This document shows, one piece after another, positions 1 to 11,125 of a DNA stretch of 64,000 nt (position 1 is the stretch's first letter; every line of letters begins with the position of its first letter). The stretch covers positions 17,548,501-17,612,500 of the forward strand of contig OX387200.1 of the NCBI GenBank assembly GCA_947561715.1. The letters are read 5' to 3'. This DNA comes from Ascidia mentula. Taxonomy: Eukaryota > Chordata > Ascidiacea > Phlebobranchia > Ascidiidae. Under the pieces are notes generated by a model. That model worked only from the letters and a program-made list of their open reading frames with translations. It was not told where the DNA came from and made no database searches. The translations under genes were made by a program, and so were the position numbers.

Positions 1-138
1 TTTAAATAATATGTTTATTTCAGTCATTAAACATTTGTTTATTATTAAATAAAAATACATAATATACCTTTTTCGGACCTATGAATTTCATTTTACATTG
101 CATCTCTATCAAAAGGTGAAGTCCGAAGAATATTAACT

Positions 139-1796
139 ATGGCTGATAGAGGACTATCAACACTACAGTCGGACCAACTACTTTACGATAGATTAACCAC
201 TCTACACAAGACTTCAAAGAAAGCTGTGGATGAATCAATTCAACACCTGAAAGCCGCCAACGGACTGTAACACCTCACACCATTATTATATGTTTATTGG
301 AAGGCTGATTTCTTACTTTTTAGATACTTCGAGAAGACAGGGTTCCTGATTAACGACCCATGGATGCCGTACCAAGTTCCACCCCAACTAACAGAGCGGA
401 ATAACATTGCAGTGTTTCCAGATCGATTTCAAGGTAAAAGATGATTTGTCATTTGAAATCAGACATTTTCACAACTTTCCTGTCACATAACACAAGGTTC
501 TTATTTAATAGCACTGAACGTATATAAATTTGAAACTTTTCTTTATTCTTTAACATTAAGCTAATGTTTGCCTACAATTTGCAAACCTCTTTTGTGTGTC
601 ACCAGCTGAACTGCAAGAAGAGGAAAGTGATGAGTGCATGAATGCTATCACTGGTCAGAAAAATTATCAGAAATGCACTTTGGAAAACTGCTGGAAGCTC
701 ATGACAAAACCAGGCTCCAGTCTGTATACCACAACTCATCAAATTTTGTGGTTGTTGCTTGGAAGCAAGGTAGATAATTTCATATTAAAATATCCTATTC
801 TATCTGACATACGTGTTTAAAGGCAGGGTGTGGCCAAGTTCTCAACCAAGCTGCAATGGATGATGGACATAAAAATGGCATGGTGGACATTCTTAAGCAG
901 AAATGTGCCAGTGTTGTAATTGAAATGGAAGCTTTGTCCATGGATGGGGTGCAAAGTGTAGCCCAAGATATCTTTCTTGAACAAGGTTTAACTCGTTCTT
1001 CCTCAAAATATTCCATTGGATTGTTGTGTTTGTTAATATTAAAATTAGGAGCTATGATTTTGTGCATGTGACAGGGGTAACCTATAAACTGAATTGTTAA
1101 AAATGAAAAAGACATCAACATAAATGTTGAAAAATAGTTTTTTTAATGCCACCTATGACAAATGCTTTTTTATCAGGGTTTGTATGTGGAAGTATTGGAT
1201 TTATGGATGCTGTAAGGCCTGAATGGTTGGTAGATGCATTAAAGTGGCAGGGCCCAACTTTGGGTTGTTTGGGTTCACCAGATGATGGCAACCCCGAAGA
1301 CATGTTTAAAGAACTTCAATTCTGGATCAACATAAAAAAGTATGGATGCTGTTTGTGGTTTTGTGATATCAGCTTTAAATTGTGCTTTTTGTCTCACACA
1401 GGAATGAGTGGAAATCTAGAAAGCTGCATTTTGACACCACTTTAAAAGGTGCATACTTAACTGTGAAGAACCTCTTCCACCTAAATAAAAAGTAATACAA
1501 CTAGTTGTCTTACAGATGGTTGCAGTACCCACAAAACTGCCGTTGCAGCAACATTTTTTGCTACTTACCTACGCCTGTTTTTTCATCCTGCCTACAAAGA
1601 GCACATGTTAGATCCTTACATTGGAATTGATCATCAACAGAAACAGCTTCTCACAGCAACTCTATTGCAAGTTTTTTTCACTGCTGCTATGTTCTGTACC
1701 TGTGTAGTGTTTCGTAAAAAGGTTTTACTGGTTTTTAACTATGTTGCACTTAAAATGTATTCTAGAAAACAAGATCAAAGTTTTTCAGTTGTATGA
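139..1796 (+). CDS. C16orf89: C16orf89 / UPF0764 family protein, 7 exons
   Basis: Exons 139-266, 324-433, 606-769, 823-985, 1177-1339, 1402-1448 and 1516-1796 join in phase to 351 codons. The family is recognised from LMTKPGSS...TTHQILW, DIFLEQGFVCGSIGF, a RPEWLVDALKWQ..GCLGSPDD stretch and DGCSTHKTAVAATFFA, in the same order as in the vertebrate protein. Vertebrate members are reported as secreted proteins of unknown biochemical role. The first ATG seen (139) gives MADRGLSTLQSDQ, which is not a signal peptide. A 5' exon carrying one may lie upstream of the window. The C-terminus adds a hydrophobic stretch (LLTATLLQVFFTAAMFCTCVVF) followed by FRKK, which could be a membrane segment; I do not know it from the vertebrate family. 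Function is unknown; family assignment is firm. Confidence 0.85.
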
Positions 1797-1964
1797 AGCC
1801 ATCAGGTTTTCACATATTTTACTGTGTTTTTTTTTGTGAAACAGAATTTATGTTGTGTAGTAATGCTGTTAAAAGTGAATGTTTTACTTGTATTGCTGCG
1901 GAAAACTTGAGATTAGGTTGTTTGAGTGCAATGACCTCTATGTTGTGTATGTTCCTTGCCAAAG

Positions 1965-2006
1965 AATAAAAACAACTTTTTCAAAAGCAATATTTCTGTT
2001 TTTATT
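1965..2006. terminator. Back-to-back poly(A) signals of C16orf89-like and FRMD8
   Basis: AATAAA on the + strand at 1965-1970 suits the C16orf89-like gene. TTTATT at 2001-2006 (AATAAA on the - strand) suits FRMD8, whose stop is at 2299. The two signals face each other with 30 bp between them, so the two 3' ends should abut or overlap. Confidence 0.6.
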
Positions 2007-2298
2007 ACATACAACCAACCACAAAAACTTATTTTGCATGAAACAAACATATGATATAGCAGTACTTGATTGGCATTATCACATACAAAACAATAAGTGC
2101 AAAAAATTGAAAGCAAGGAAAAGTGCATGACTTCTGTTGTAAAATAAACGTCTGATCAAGCACCATTTTGGTTATGGTAGGGAGTTAGTTCCTAAAAACA
2201 CAACCATGGAATGCTGGTAAACAAATGGCAAAACTTTTCGTGGAGAACAGCAATGTCCCACTGCAGTGTCCTTATCAGGTTAAGATATCTTTTCCACT

Positions 2299-5200
2299 TT
2301 ACAAAAGTTCATATCTTTCTTCTTTGGAATAAGTTGTTTGAACTTTCTGCGGACCACCAAGTATTTTTAAAAATCCACGTTTATTAGATGTGCCAGGTTT
2401 GGGCTGGGAAGATGTTGGACTTGCAGCAGAATCTGAATTCTCTGCAACAAACAAACAACAGATAAAACACAAATTCTCAGTTTGGTTCTTTTGTTGAGTT
2501 GAGTCAGTGCCATGCACACATTTACATGAGATTCAAACCACCACGTAAACGAGTTCCTGTGCAGCATTCTTCAAAATATTATTACTTTACAACAGAAAAC
2601 CTGTTAGTCAGACGACGGGCCTGTAACCAATATATTAGGCCATGCAACCTTCACTTTTTTAGGACAATACTCTGCTGCATCAATAGTAATTTACTGCCAC
2701 TGTAAACTGCCAGCAAACCAGTGGTTTTTCAGCTATTGATGTGGCAAGTACAAGGGCCGCATGTTTATTTTAATGTAAATTGTTTTCTCCATGCCACCCC
2801 TGGATGTAATAATGTCACCACAAAACATGTCTTACCTTGGCAGCTTGCTTAGGGTGGGCTGGCTGTTAGATAAAAGCAAATTAAAGCGCAAATGTTGCTT
2901 ATAATGTGGAGATGTGATGTGACAGTTAGTGAAGCTAGTTTGTCTGTGTAAATTGTTCAAGAACAAATGATTCAAACTTGTACAGACGTCAACTTTATAT
3001 TTTAGAATACCATTTTTAGAAACAGATTTACAGCCTAGAGACTATTTAGTGTTGTTTACAACCTTATTTCAACTTAAATGTGGTTCATAAGTTGTAGAAG
3101 TCACTGTATTGGACACAAATGCATCTATGCCAGGTCTGATTTTGTAATAACTATGTGGATTGTTAATGCGGTAGGTCTTCAAGATATAACTACACAAAAT
3201 TGGTGTTTAATGTATTGATAAGGAGGTAAGATAATACAATGTTCTGACATTTACATGATGCGTGAAACAAAAATAATATACAATTTTACCTAGAACAATA
3301 TTTACACAAGAAAAATCAGCAATGGTGTAGTTGCCCAAATGAAATTTAACTGTAAGCGAAAGGATCTACAAAAAGCATTTTGTGCAGTATAACTTACCTG
3401 GCTCAACAAATTTAGTCAAATTAAGTTTCTCTGGTCTGCTGCATGTCACTGAGTTTTGCCTTTCAACGAGTGGTCTTACCCTAGTGGTGCCAAGAGCAGA
3501 AATATTGGCCTGGGATGAATTGCCTGTTGCATAAACACAACATTAGGTGTTGCCATGCTGGTAATGAATATGGAGATTTCATTGTGGTAATTACTACATA
3601 CTGCTTTTAGAGTTGTCCTCTGGTGTCATTGCCTCATTTTTTTGCAGTTCTTTATCATTTTTCATGGCAATACATGTTTCGATCATTGAATTCATCATTG
3701 GGGTCTAAGAAAACAGCAACAGATGTTAAACACCAAACAACATTGATAAGAAATAAATGTTGGTACCTCTTTGGACATGATCTGCAAGAGCTGAGTTTCG
3801 TTGGAACGTGCATTGTCAAACTCCAGAAATAGACTGGGTATTTGCTCCTCTTCGACATTCTCTGACACACCTTCCGTCACTTCCCAGTTAAACTCATTGT
3901 AGAGCAGTCCAATCAACACATGCTGCCAAGTTAAAATATGTTTAGACAAAGCTTGTAAATGAGATAAAAAACAAAGGCTGTGGCAGAGGCATGTAACAGA
4001 ATCAACAAATAACATGATCTTTTTTGACCCCAAACTGATTTACTTACTTTTTTATGAATATCAATGACCCACAGGCCTGAGGTGTTGATTGCCACCCGAA
4101 CGGGAATTTGTAGTTGAGCCCCAAACCATGTGGCCAATGTGCTGTTGTGTGCCCTTTCAACCATACCGTGGAACATAACACTCCTGTTGTAATGCACAAA
4201 ACAACATTGAACTATTTTTAGTATGGTACATACTTTTGAAAATAGTATGCATGTTTTGTTATTCCTAAGCTAAACTGTTATGAACCCAACGAAAAAACTT
4301 ATGTCAACAACCTATGGAGTTTGTAGAATTTGTTTGAATTGACAACATTAATGCAGAAGCAAACGACCAACACAGACATACCCATAATATGGCAACTGCC
4401 AGCAAATCTTCATAAATTCTAATGTTGGGCGGACTGATTGTTCTTGGGAGACCTTCTTTGCACATTTAATGATTCGATCTTCTATGGACTGCTGACGACT
4501 TAGGAAATGTCTTTTCTGCTTAGCCATATGTTCTGGTACCAGACTTGGAAGATTTTCCCTAATTATAAAAACGTGACATGTTGTTGTATGAAAAGCTTGT
4601 GCTTGTTAGTCATGACCACCAATTCTTTTCACACAACAATACATTCTTTTTGTTTTTACCTGACTGTCTTTTGCAATTCTTGTTCAGGTGTTTCAGACAC
4701 ACTTAAGCAAAGGAGAGCACCAAGTTGTTCAACATCCTCAGTGTCACAAGGATAAATTCCTGGTACAACAAATAAAATGTATTTGTGGTGAGCTGGTTTG
4801 GTTTGCTTATTGTTCATCCAAACCTTGCTGAATGTTGTACTTCGCCTCCAGTAGCAACACTTCAAGGATTGACTCGTCAGTTATCAACATTTCTTCTTCT
4901 TTTGTAAGAAAAGCATTTCGCCGGAAAAGTAAAGCAGGCTCATCTTAATTAGAAAATGCATTTGTAGTGGTAATATATACCAATATGCTTGGGTACAAAA
5001 ACAGGGAGTGAAGTAATTTGAACAAGAAAGCCAATGCTAGTATTCTACACACGCTGTGTTCATCATCAGTGCTAACTATAATTAATGAGTTGAATCAAGG
5101 CGTATATTGGTATATATACATACAACTTAACAGCTAAACTTTTAATTTAACAAACAACAGCCACATTAATTTATGGATGCCCAGTGAGGAAGGAAGCGAT

Positions 5201-5878
5201 CATTCAGAAGGAAGCAAACAACATTTATGCAAAAGCATGAATCATGTTTAAGCGGCAGGCCAATGCAGATATCTTTGTGCTATTCACCTTCCTTCTATCC
5301 TCATTAAAAGACACAAAAGTTTTCACATTATACACTGATAAACAGCAAGCACATTTTGTGTTGGGAGTTATCTTTTAAAGGGGGCCAATACATCACACAC
5401 ATACATTTACATCTTAATTCTCCTACTAAAGGCATATAAGTTCAGTATTTTCGGCCAACAAATCTTTACACTTTAATGCGAATTTAACATCATATCACAT
5501 ATAACTTGTGTTTATCACTCTTATATATAGTGTTAGCTTCTCACCGTGGGCCTTTTCAAGATCGCTGGCCATACAAAAGCGATCTATAAACATTGGCCAT
5601 TGTTTTACCATTCGAAACGGAATGTGCTGTGGTTTCAGTTGTACATCTGCAGATAAATGTACAATGGTTAATTCTGCTGTTTGATTATCACAGCGACATT
5701 CACACCCACCTAGCAATGGTGATTTTAACCAAAGGGAAAAACACTTTTTCGCCAACTGATCTGGCAGTTTCAGAGTTGCAATCATGATCTGTAGAAGCTG
5801 GGATGCTGGTGTAGTTTTCCCATTGGGAAGTGTAAATTGATGCCCTGTGTTGTCTGACAAATATATCACTACATCCAT
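2299..5878 (-). CDS. FRMD8: FRMD8 (FERM domain-containing protein 8), 10 exons
   Basis: Exons from 5' to 3': 5878-5710, 5646-5545, 4943-4824, 4759-4660, 4558-4382, 4183-4048, 3922-3767, 3704-3602, 3523-3398 and 2441-2299, joining in phase to 443 residues (human about 464). Diagnostic stretches are DVVIYLSDNT and FSLWLKSPLLDVQLKPQH (FERM F1), YPCDTEDVEQLGALLCL and FMKICWQLPYYG (F2), and VRVAINTSGLWVIDIHKK followed by SLFLEFDNARS (F3/PH-like). The tail is Ser/Thr-rich. In vertebrates FRMD8 binds iRhom proteins and stabilises the iRhom-ADAM17 sheddase at the cell surface; that role is inferred by homology. The start at 5878 follows a possible acceptor (ctttttgaaag), so a short 5' exon may be missing. 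Confidence 0.93.
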
Positions 5879-6819
5879 CTTTCAAAAAGGTAGTTAAACA
5901 CAAACCACCAAAGATTAACTAGATCCTGAATTTGGTTTTAGCTTAAATTGATTTGGGAGCCAACTTGATTTGTCCGTTCATTTTGCTCCTATAAAACAAA
6001 AAATATGTGTAACAACTAGTATGTTTACACTAGAATTCACATTTGATACAGAATTACTTTGATGCGTTACATATCCGAACACTGTGATTTTCAGAGTATA
6101 ATGTATATAGTTAAGCTCTGAAAACCAAACCTATCTCACACGTCACTAAAGAAGATAGGTCAACAACAAACACACAGACATAAAGAAAGGTTCAATTGTA
6201 AGTGTAACTCTCGCACTCTCAGCTGTTTTGTCATGGTTGGCATCGCACAGTGCGCGAAAAAGGTCAGTACGACTAAAGATACCATAAGGCATAAACTGAA
6301 ACAATCAATGCAAATTACAGTTTTGACTGATAACTCTCTGGTTTTATTCCCTGTTCAAACAAAACGGAACTAGAAGACAAACAAGCCTAATCGTAATCGG
6401 TGACAGCGCTTATTCCATGTTTAACTACAGCTAGTCGAGCGTAACGAACACAGTGACAGGCCAGGCCTAAGCAGCAAATTAGTAATCGATACAAGTATCA
6501 TTGTGCCATAACAAAGCAATGTGTAGTAATGTTATGAAGTTTCGCGCGGTTTTCAGTTGTTCAGAAGGTTAATAACAGAGAACTTTGCGTTGTTTAGAAT
6601 AAGCCACAGATTGCACAGATCAAAAGGCTGAGACTAGCTGCAAACAAATAGTCAAAGCCAAGTCGTGACCGCAACATGTGACGCCTTGCAATACGGAAGC
6701 ACTTAGCTTTCACACGTACTTTTCTGGTAAATGTGCCTTCAAATATACTGTCTTCAAATGCACTGGTACTAAAAGTCTTTGTATGTTGCTAGAAATTTAC
6801 TGTTGCTTAGACGTCAGCA
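5879..6819. other. Divergent promoter region, FRMD8 / DGLUCY-A
   Basis: This 941 bp stretch separates two divergently transcribed genes and must hold both promoters and 5' UTRs. On the - strand a good acceptor near 5993 (ttttgttttatag) could begin an FRMD8 5' UTR exon holding a 12-codon upstream ORF. I see no other gene or repeat. Confidence 0.45.
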
Positions 6820-9800
6820 TTGGTACCTATGATGAATACCAACGTTACCCAAAACTTGAGTAAAGCGTTGCCATCAACGGTCCAGGCTTTATTGAGGAAG
6901 AGTGGATTGAAACGCATTCCTACGACCCGACACTGCGAGGGCTACACGCAAGCAAACCTTGTGATTCTTCCAAGCTCGCTTGCCGATGACTTTGGGAAAT
7001 TTGCGAAAGGAAATTCCGGTGCTGTTCCATTGTTACACACCAGCAAGCCCGGGGATTTCGGCGCTCCAGGGCTTTGTGAAGATTCCGATGTCAGAACAGA
7101 CCTCCCACTGTACAACGTCATTAAAAACGGTGTCGTCGTTTCGCAAGTAGAAAATTTGAAAGGTGAACAATCGAGCACATAAAAGATAAAGTTATATATA
7201 CTTGCATCTAATATCCGGCCGAATACTTTATGACGTCACAAACTTACATCGGTTGTAAAAATATAAGTATTACCATGCACCAGTGTACCTTGGCCACAAT
7301 ATACCCCATAAAACCACTGAGCTTCTGTAGCTCAGTTGTTAGAGCGTTGGACCTGGTTAGCCCAAGGTCGAGTTCAAACCTCACCGGGAGCTTGATTTTT
7401 TCAGATATCGCTCCGACTTGTCGGGAAAAGTGGCTGATCCAGCTTGACTGCGAAGTCTGTGAACCTTATGATCTTTCGAACATATAATGCAACTTTACCT
7501 TACGTTTTTTTTAGATTTCGACTTGTCAGACATGGTTACATTCTATATCGGATGCAGCTTTTCGTTTTACAAAGCACTAATCAACCACGGAGTCACTACA
7601 GCCAAACAACCTGGCGAGAATGTGTCCATGTACACCACTGATGTTGACTGTTTCCACAGTGGACCGTTCAAATGCAAAATGGTAGTTAGTATGCAGCCAG
7701 TACACGAAAGTAAGCTAAATTTGGCCACCGACGTCACCAACAGTTTGAAGGACGTTCATGGCGGACCAATTCATTTTGGAAACCCGGGTTGGCGGAGCTT
7801 ATGTTTATAGAGTTTGTATAAAATATTATGTTAAATATCCACTTAACCACGACATCTGCAGAAGTTTCTGCACTGCATTGTAATAAGAGTGATTTTTTGT
7901 TAATTTATCTTAAATACACCATATTATTTTTAATCAATCTTATGTCTTAAGTTTTTCATTCCTGTAATGGTACAAAAATTTGGAACAATAAACAGTATTT
8001 TCATGTATTGAAGATTTAATTGGAATCGAAGACGTGACAAAAGTTAGTTTCGGAGATCCGGTCGAAATTGCAGAGGGGTTCGTGCCAGTATTTTGGTGTT
8101 GCGGCGTGACGGGCTTGGAAGCTTTGCGATCAGCCAACTGTGATCTGTCTTTCACGCACGCTCCTGGACACATGTTCATCACCGACCTGTTACAGTCTGA
8201 ACCCAACCTAGAACAACAACCTCCACACCTCTCATCCGAAGTAATCAAGTTTTCAGACAAGCGCCAGCAATACAGCGTGCTCTCAAAGCAGACGAAATCT
8301 ATATTAGAAAAGCTCGCGTCTATCACTGAACAAGACCCAGGGAAAAGAGGAATTCGGCATTTGGCTGTGCCCGGAGATTTTTTGAAGGCCAGTCTGGCTC
8401 TTTCGCACGCACGAAGTGTGGCCCTTATTACTGGATTTCCCGTTAACGATTTAACACCTCCAGATGAAACGGACGGTTTGCCAGGTAAAGGTGGATTTTT
8501 ACACTCCTGTTAACTTTTGATCCTAAACACATAAACCCGGGATGTGCATGAAAGATCAACTTGTTTGGGCCATCGTCACCATTGTAAATTTTAAACCCCT
8601 ATTTTGGTGGTGGTTTTTTATCGCTCATAGTATTTTTGTTTGGGAAAAGCCTGTGTTTCCACTGGGTCACTATCTTGACCTTAAAGCCCACAGATCCCTG
8701 CAGTTGGGAAACCCTGCGTTAAAGCAGCAAAGCGGCTATTAAAAACATTTCGTCGTTTACGTGAAACAAAAACGATGCATTAATTAATGGCACAATCCTG
8801 CACAATAACAAGTTTTCCTTTAACCCAGGAATTTTCAGTTTGGCGGCTGCGCTTCAGGCAGCTAATAAGGAGGTCTCGCTTATCGTCGACTTACACACGC
8901 TGGAGTTCAACCAAACCATCGCCAAGCGCTGCCGCGATCTAGGCATGTTACCGCGTGAGCTTCATGTCGTACCATATTTGCAAGATCAGGATCTCGAAAA
9001 GCAACTTTATGGTTCTGAGCGTCGTTATGACGTCATACTCGCTTCGGAAAGGGTTGGTCGTGGCCAAGATGGATGCTATTACGGCATGTTGGGGAAAAAC
9101 CTTACAGATCGGGTTTCCCCGATTGATGACTTGTACGAAACCGCTTCTCGACGCTCTGACGTTGTCACTGTCGCCATTGGCGACGGTGGGAACGAGTTGG
9201 GTATGGGAAAAGTGATCGACCAGGTCCGGAAGAACATTCCGCTTGGCGATAAGATTGCCTGCGTGGCCGCTGGGGATCTTGTTCTTGCGACAGGTAAGTA
9301 TAATCTCTACGAAGGAAAAAATATAAAAAAAAACATTGCAATTTTCGTGATGATTGGAGCAAACGCCAAATCCCAATCAATTTTTTTTATGTTTTATTTT
9401 CGGTAAGGAACGTGTAACTGGGGATGCTACGCGCTGGGTATTGCGCTGTATGCCCTGAAGTCTTGTCCAATCCATGAGCGATATTTGCGGAAGGCAGTTG
9501 GATTTCCAGAGGATACCAACACTTGGAAAGAATTTTTACCATCAGTTGCGAGGGTAAGGAGTCGAGTCGAAACGTTAACAGTTGTTATAAGACGTGTCAA
9601 GCTAGAACATCGTCAAATCGCTAAACGTTAAACCTAATTATGTTTTTTGTTTCGTTCATTGACTTCTAATCACTTAAATTCAAAGGAAATTTGTATTCAA
9701 AGGAAAGAAAAATCCTTGAAATTGTTGAGGAGTTTGGTGTTAAAGATGGAAGAAGTCCTAACCAAGTTATGTCGGTGGACGGGATGTATTTCGACGAAAA

Positions 9801-9846
9801 GCATTCGGAAATAATTCGATGTCTTCGGTCGGAAGCCGGTTTATAA
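6820..9846 (+). CDS. DGLUCY: D-glutamate cyclase, full-length copy (DGLUCY-A), 6 exons
   Basis: Exons 6820-7162, 7515-7787, 8014-8484, 8829-9293, 9408-9553 and 9703-9846 give 613 residues, almost the human length (616). The N-terminal DUF1445/hydro-lyase-like domain (residues about 15-300) shows CEGYTQANLVILP, VTFYIGCSFSFYKAL, GGPIHFGNP and FVPVFWCCGVTGLEA. The C-terminal DUF4392 domain (about 320-610) shows AVPGDFLKA, GDGGNELGMG at residues 480-489, CNWGCYALGIALY and VDGMYFDEKHSEII. The family converts D-glutamate to 5-oxo-D-proline in mitochondria. The ATG at 6820 precedes a basic, Ser/Thr-rich N-terminus that fits mitochondrial import. It is followed in tandem by a shorter paralogue. The exon 5 acceptor (cggtaag) is weak in pyrimidines but is required by phase and homology. 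Confidence 0.93.
7321..7490 (+). mobile_element. tRNA-derived SINE-like insertion in DGLUCY-A intron 1
   Basis: Bases 7321-7391 resemble a tRNA: acceptor arms GCTTCTG and CGGGAGC pair, the A-box-like part reads TAGCTCAGTTGTTAGAGC, and the B-box-like part reads GAGTTCAAACC. The anticodon loop is too large and the T stem pairs at only three positions, as if two bases were lost, so this is unlikely to be a working tRNA. A tRNA-unrelated body seems to follow to about 7490, just before the exon 2 acceptor. Only one copy is visible here, so the SINE reading is an inference. Confidence 0.5.
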
Positions 9847-11125
9847 AGTGCTTGTAGTACATGTATAAAGAGCATATACTTTGAATTCTCTTGGATCCTG
9901 GTAACAGTTCTGTATAATCCTAGGAGCATTTAGAAACCTGATGATTTCTTAACTTTTACGATAATTTGATTTGGCTTTGAAATTCAAAGTTTTAGCCTAT
10001 TTTTAGCAAGCAAAGCATGTAAACCTAATGATCTTGATAAGATAGCTGTGATCGCCAAGCAAGGGCCTGCGCAGTGGGGCGATCCTGCCAATCATGCGAT
10101 TGCATGAAACATTGCTGCGTTGTAACCTATGCTTTTAAATGAACAAATTCGTGATTTTACAAGTTTATGTTTACTTGCTTTCTTCTTCCATTGGTGTTGG
10201 TTGCTTTCAGTATATGTACCCGGGCTGTGTATTTCTATATTAATTCCAATACAGCGATCTTGCAGAAAGCTCAGTTTGTTGGTATTTTGTCGGTCACCGG
10301 TTTTTGGGTTTACCTGACTGTTGCGTTTCTGTTTCACCTGTGGCAGTTGTAGAAACTGATGATGCCTTTTAGGCAAAATATGTTTTTCTATACCAACCTG
10401 TCTGCAAGACCGCTGTATTGGAAGTAACAAAGAAATATATGTCGTGATGATATACGGTCAACAATCTGTCAGGGGACTTTGGTTTGAACTGATTTAAATT
10501 ACTTTATTATTTTGCAAACACAATTGTACTCGGGCTATAAATTATAGTTGCAATTTTGACAATATATAACCCATATGAGGTAACCAAAAACTCGTTAACT
10601 TTAATTTAAACACTGATTTATGCTGATGCAATTCTTATTTTCCACAACCAGAGTTATCATAATATTTAACCTGACCACAACAACAAATATAAGTGCGCCA
10701 ACCATCCTAACTAAGTGATACTCCCCTGTGTGGTATAAGGACAACATAGTAAACAATGGCGTTTTGGTTGAAAAGTTGTGAATAGCATTCTTATACGCCA
10801 GTATTCTTGGGAGCGTGGTGTTTCCAGTGTGAGCAATGTGCGCCGTATGTAGGATTGTAAATTTACAGTTAGTGCTATGATTGGTAATAAATTTAATTAC
10901 CTGTCCTTAACATGCTACTGTTTCTTTATGTATTTATGCAAGCGAAGCGGAAAGAAAGTTACAAAATCTGTTATTTACTCAAGCGTGTTTCGGCTTGTAT
11001 GGTGTTTGTTTTGTGACATGTATCCGCTAACACCAAGCAGTTCCGTTTCAACATCTGGATTTTAATCGTGCTTTTTAGTTGTGTCAGGCAAACTGTTTTG
11101 TTCGACTAGACAGGCTAGCAACAAT
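9847..11125. other. Spacer between the two DGLUCY copies
   Basis: This 1.28 kb stretch holds the 3' UTR of copy A, an inverted-repeat element (10244-10423, listed separately) and presumably the promoter of copy B. I see no coding exon. A CT-rich acceptor near 11079 (gctttttag) just ahead of copy B may be a 5' UTR splice site. Confidence 0.4.
10244..10423. mobile_element. Inverted-repeat element with hammerhead-like relic
   Basis: A 23 bp arm at 10244-10266 (ttccaatacagcgatcttgc...) reappears inverted at 10401-10423 with one mismatch. Before the right arm lies CTGATGA followed by the stem-loop TGCCTTTTAGGCA and then AAA, and after it CTGTCTGCAA. This is the order of parts of the hammerhead elements at 46019 and 59602, but the GAA core is AAA here and helix I does not pair. 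I read it as a decayed relative. Confidence 0.45.

Noticed and set aside
5040..5070. - strand CTGATGA near 5064 as another hammerhead
   Set aside because: No helix II or GAA core in the expected position.
7321..7391. Functional tRNA gene
   Set aside because: The anticodon loop has two extra bases and the T stem pairs at three of five positions; a SINE head fits better.
10092..10430. 112-codon - strand ORF
   Set aside because: It crosses the inverted-repeat element and has no domain; likely accidental.
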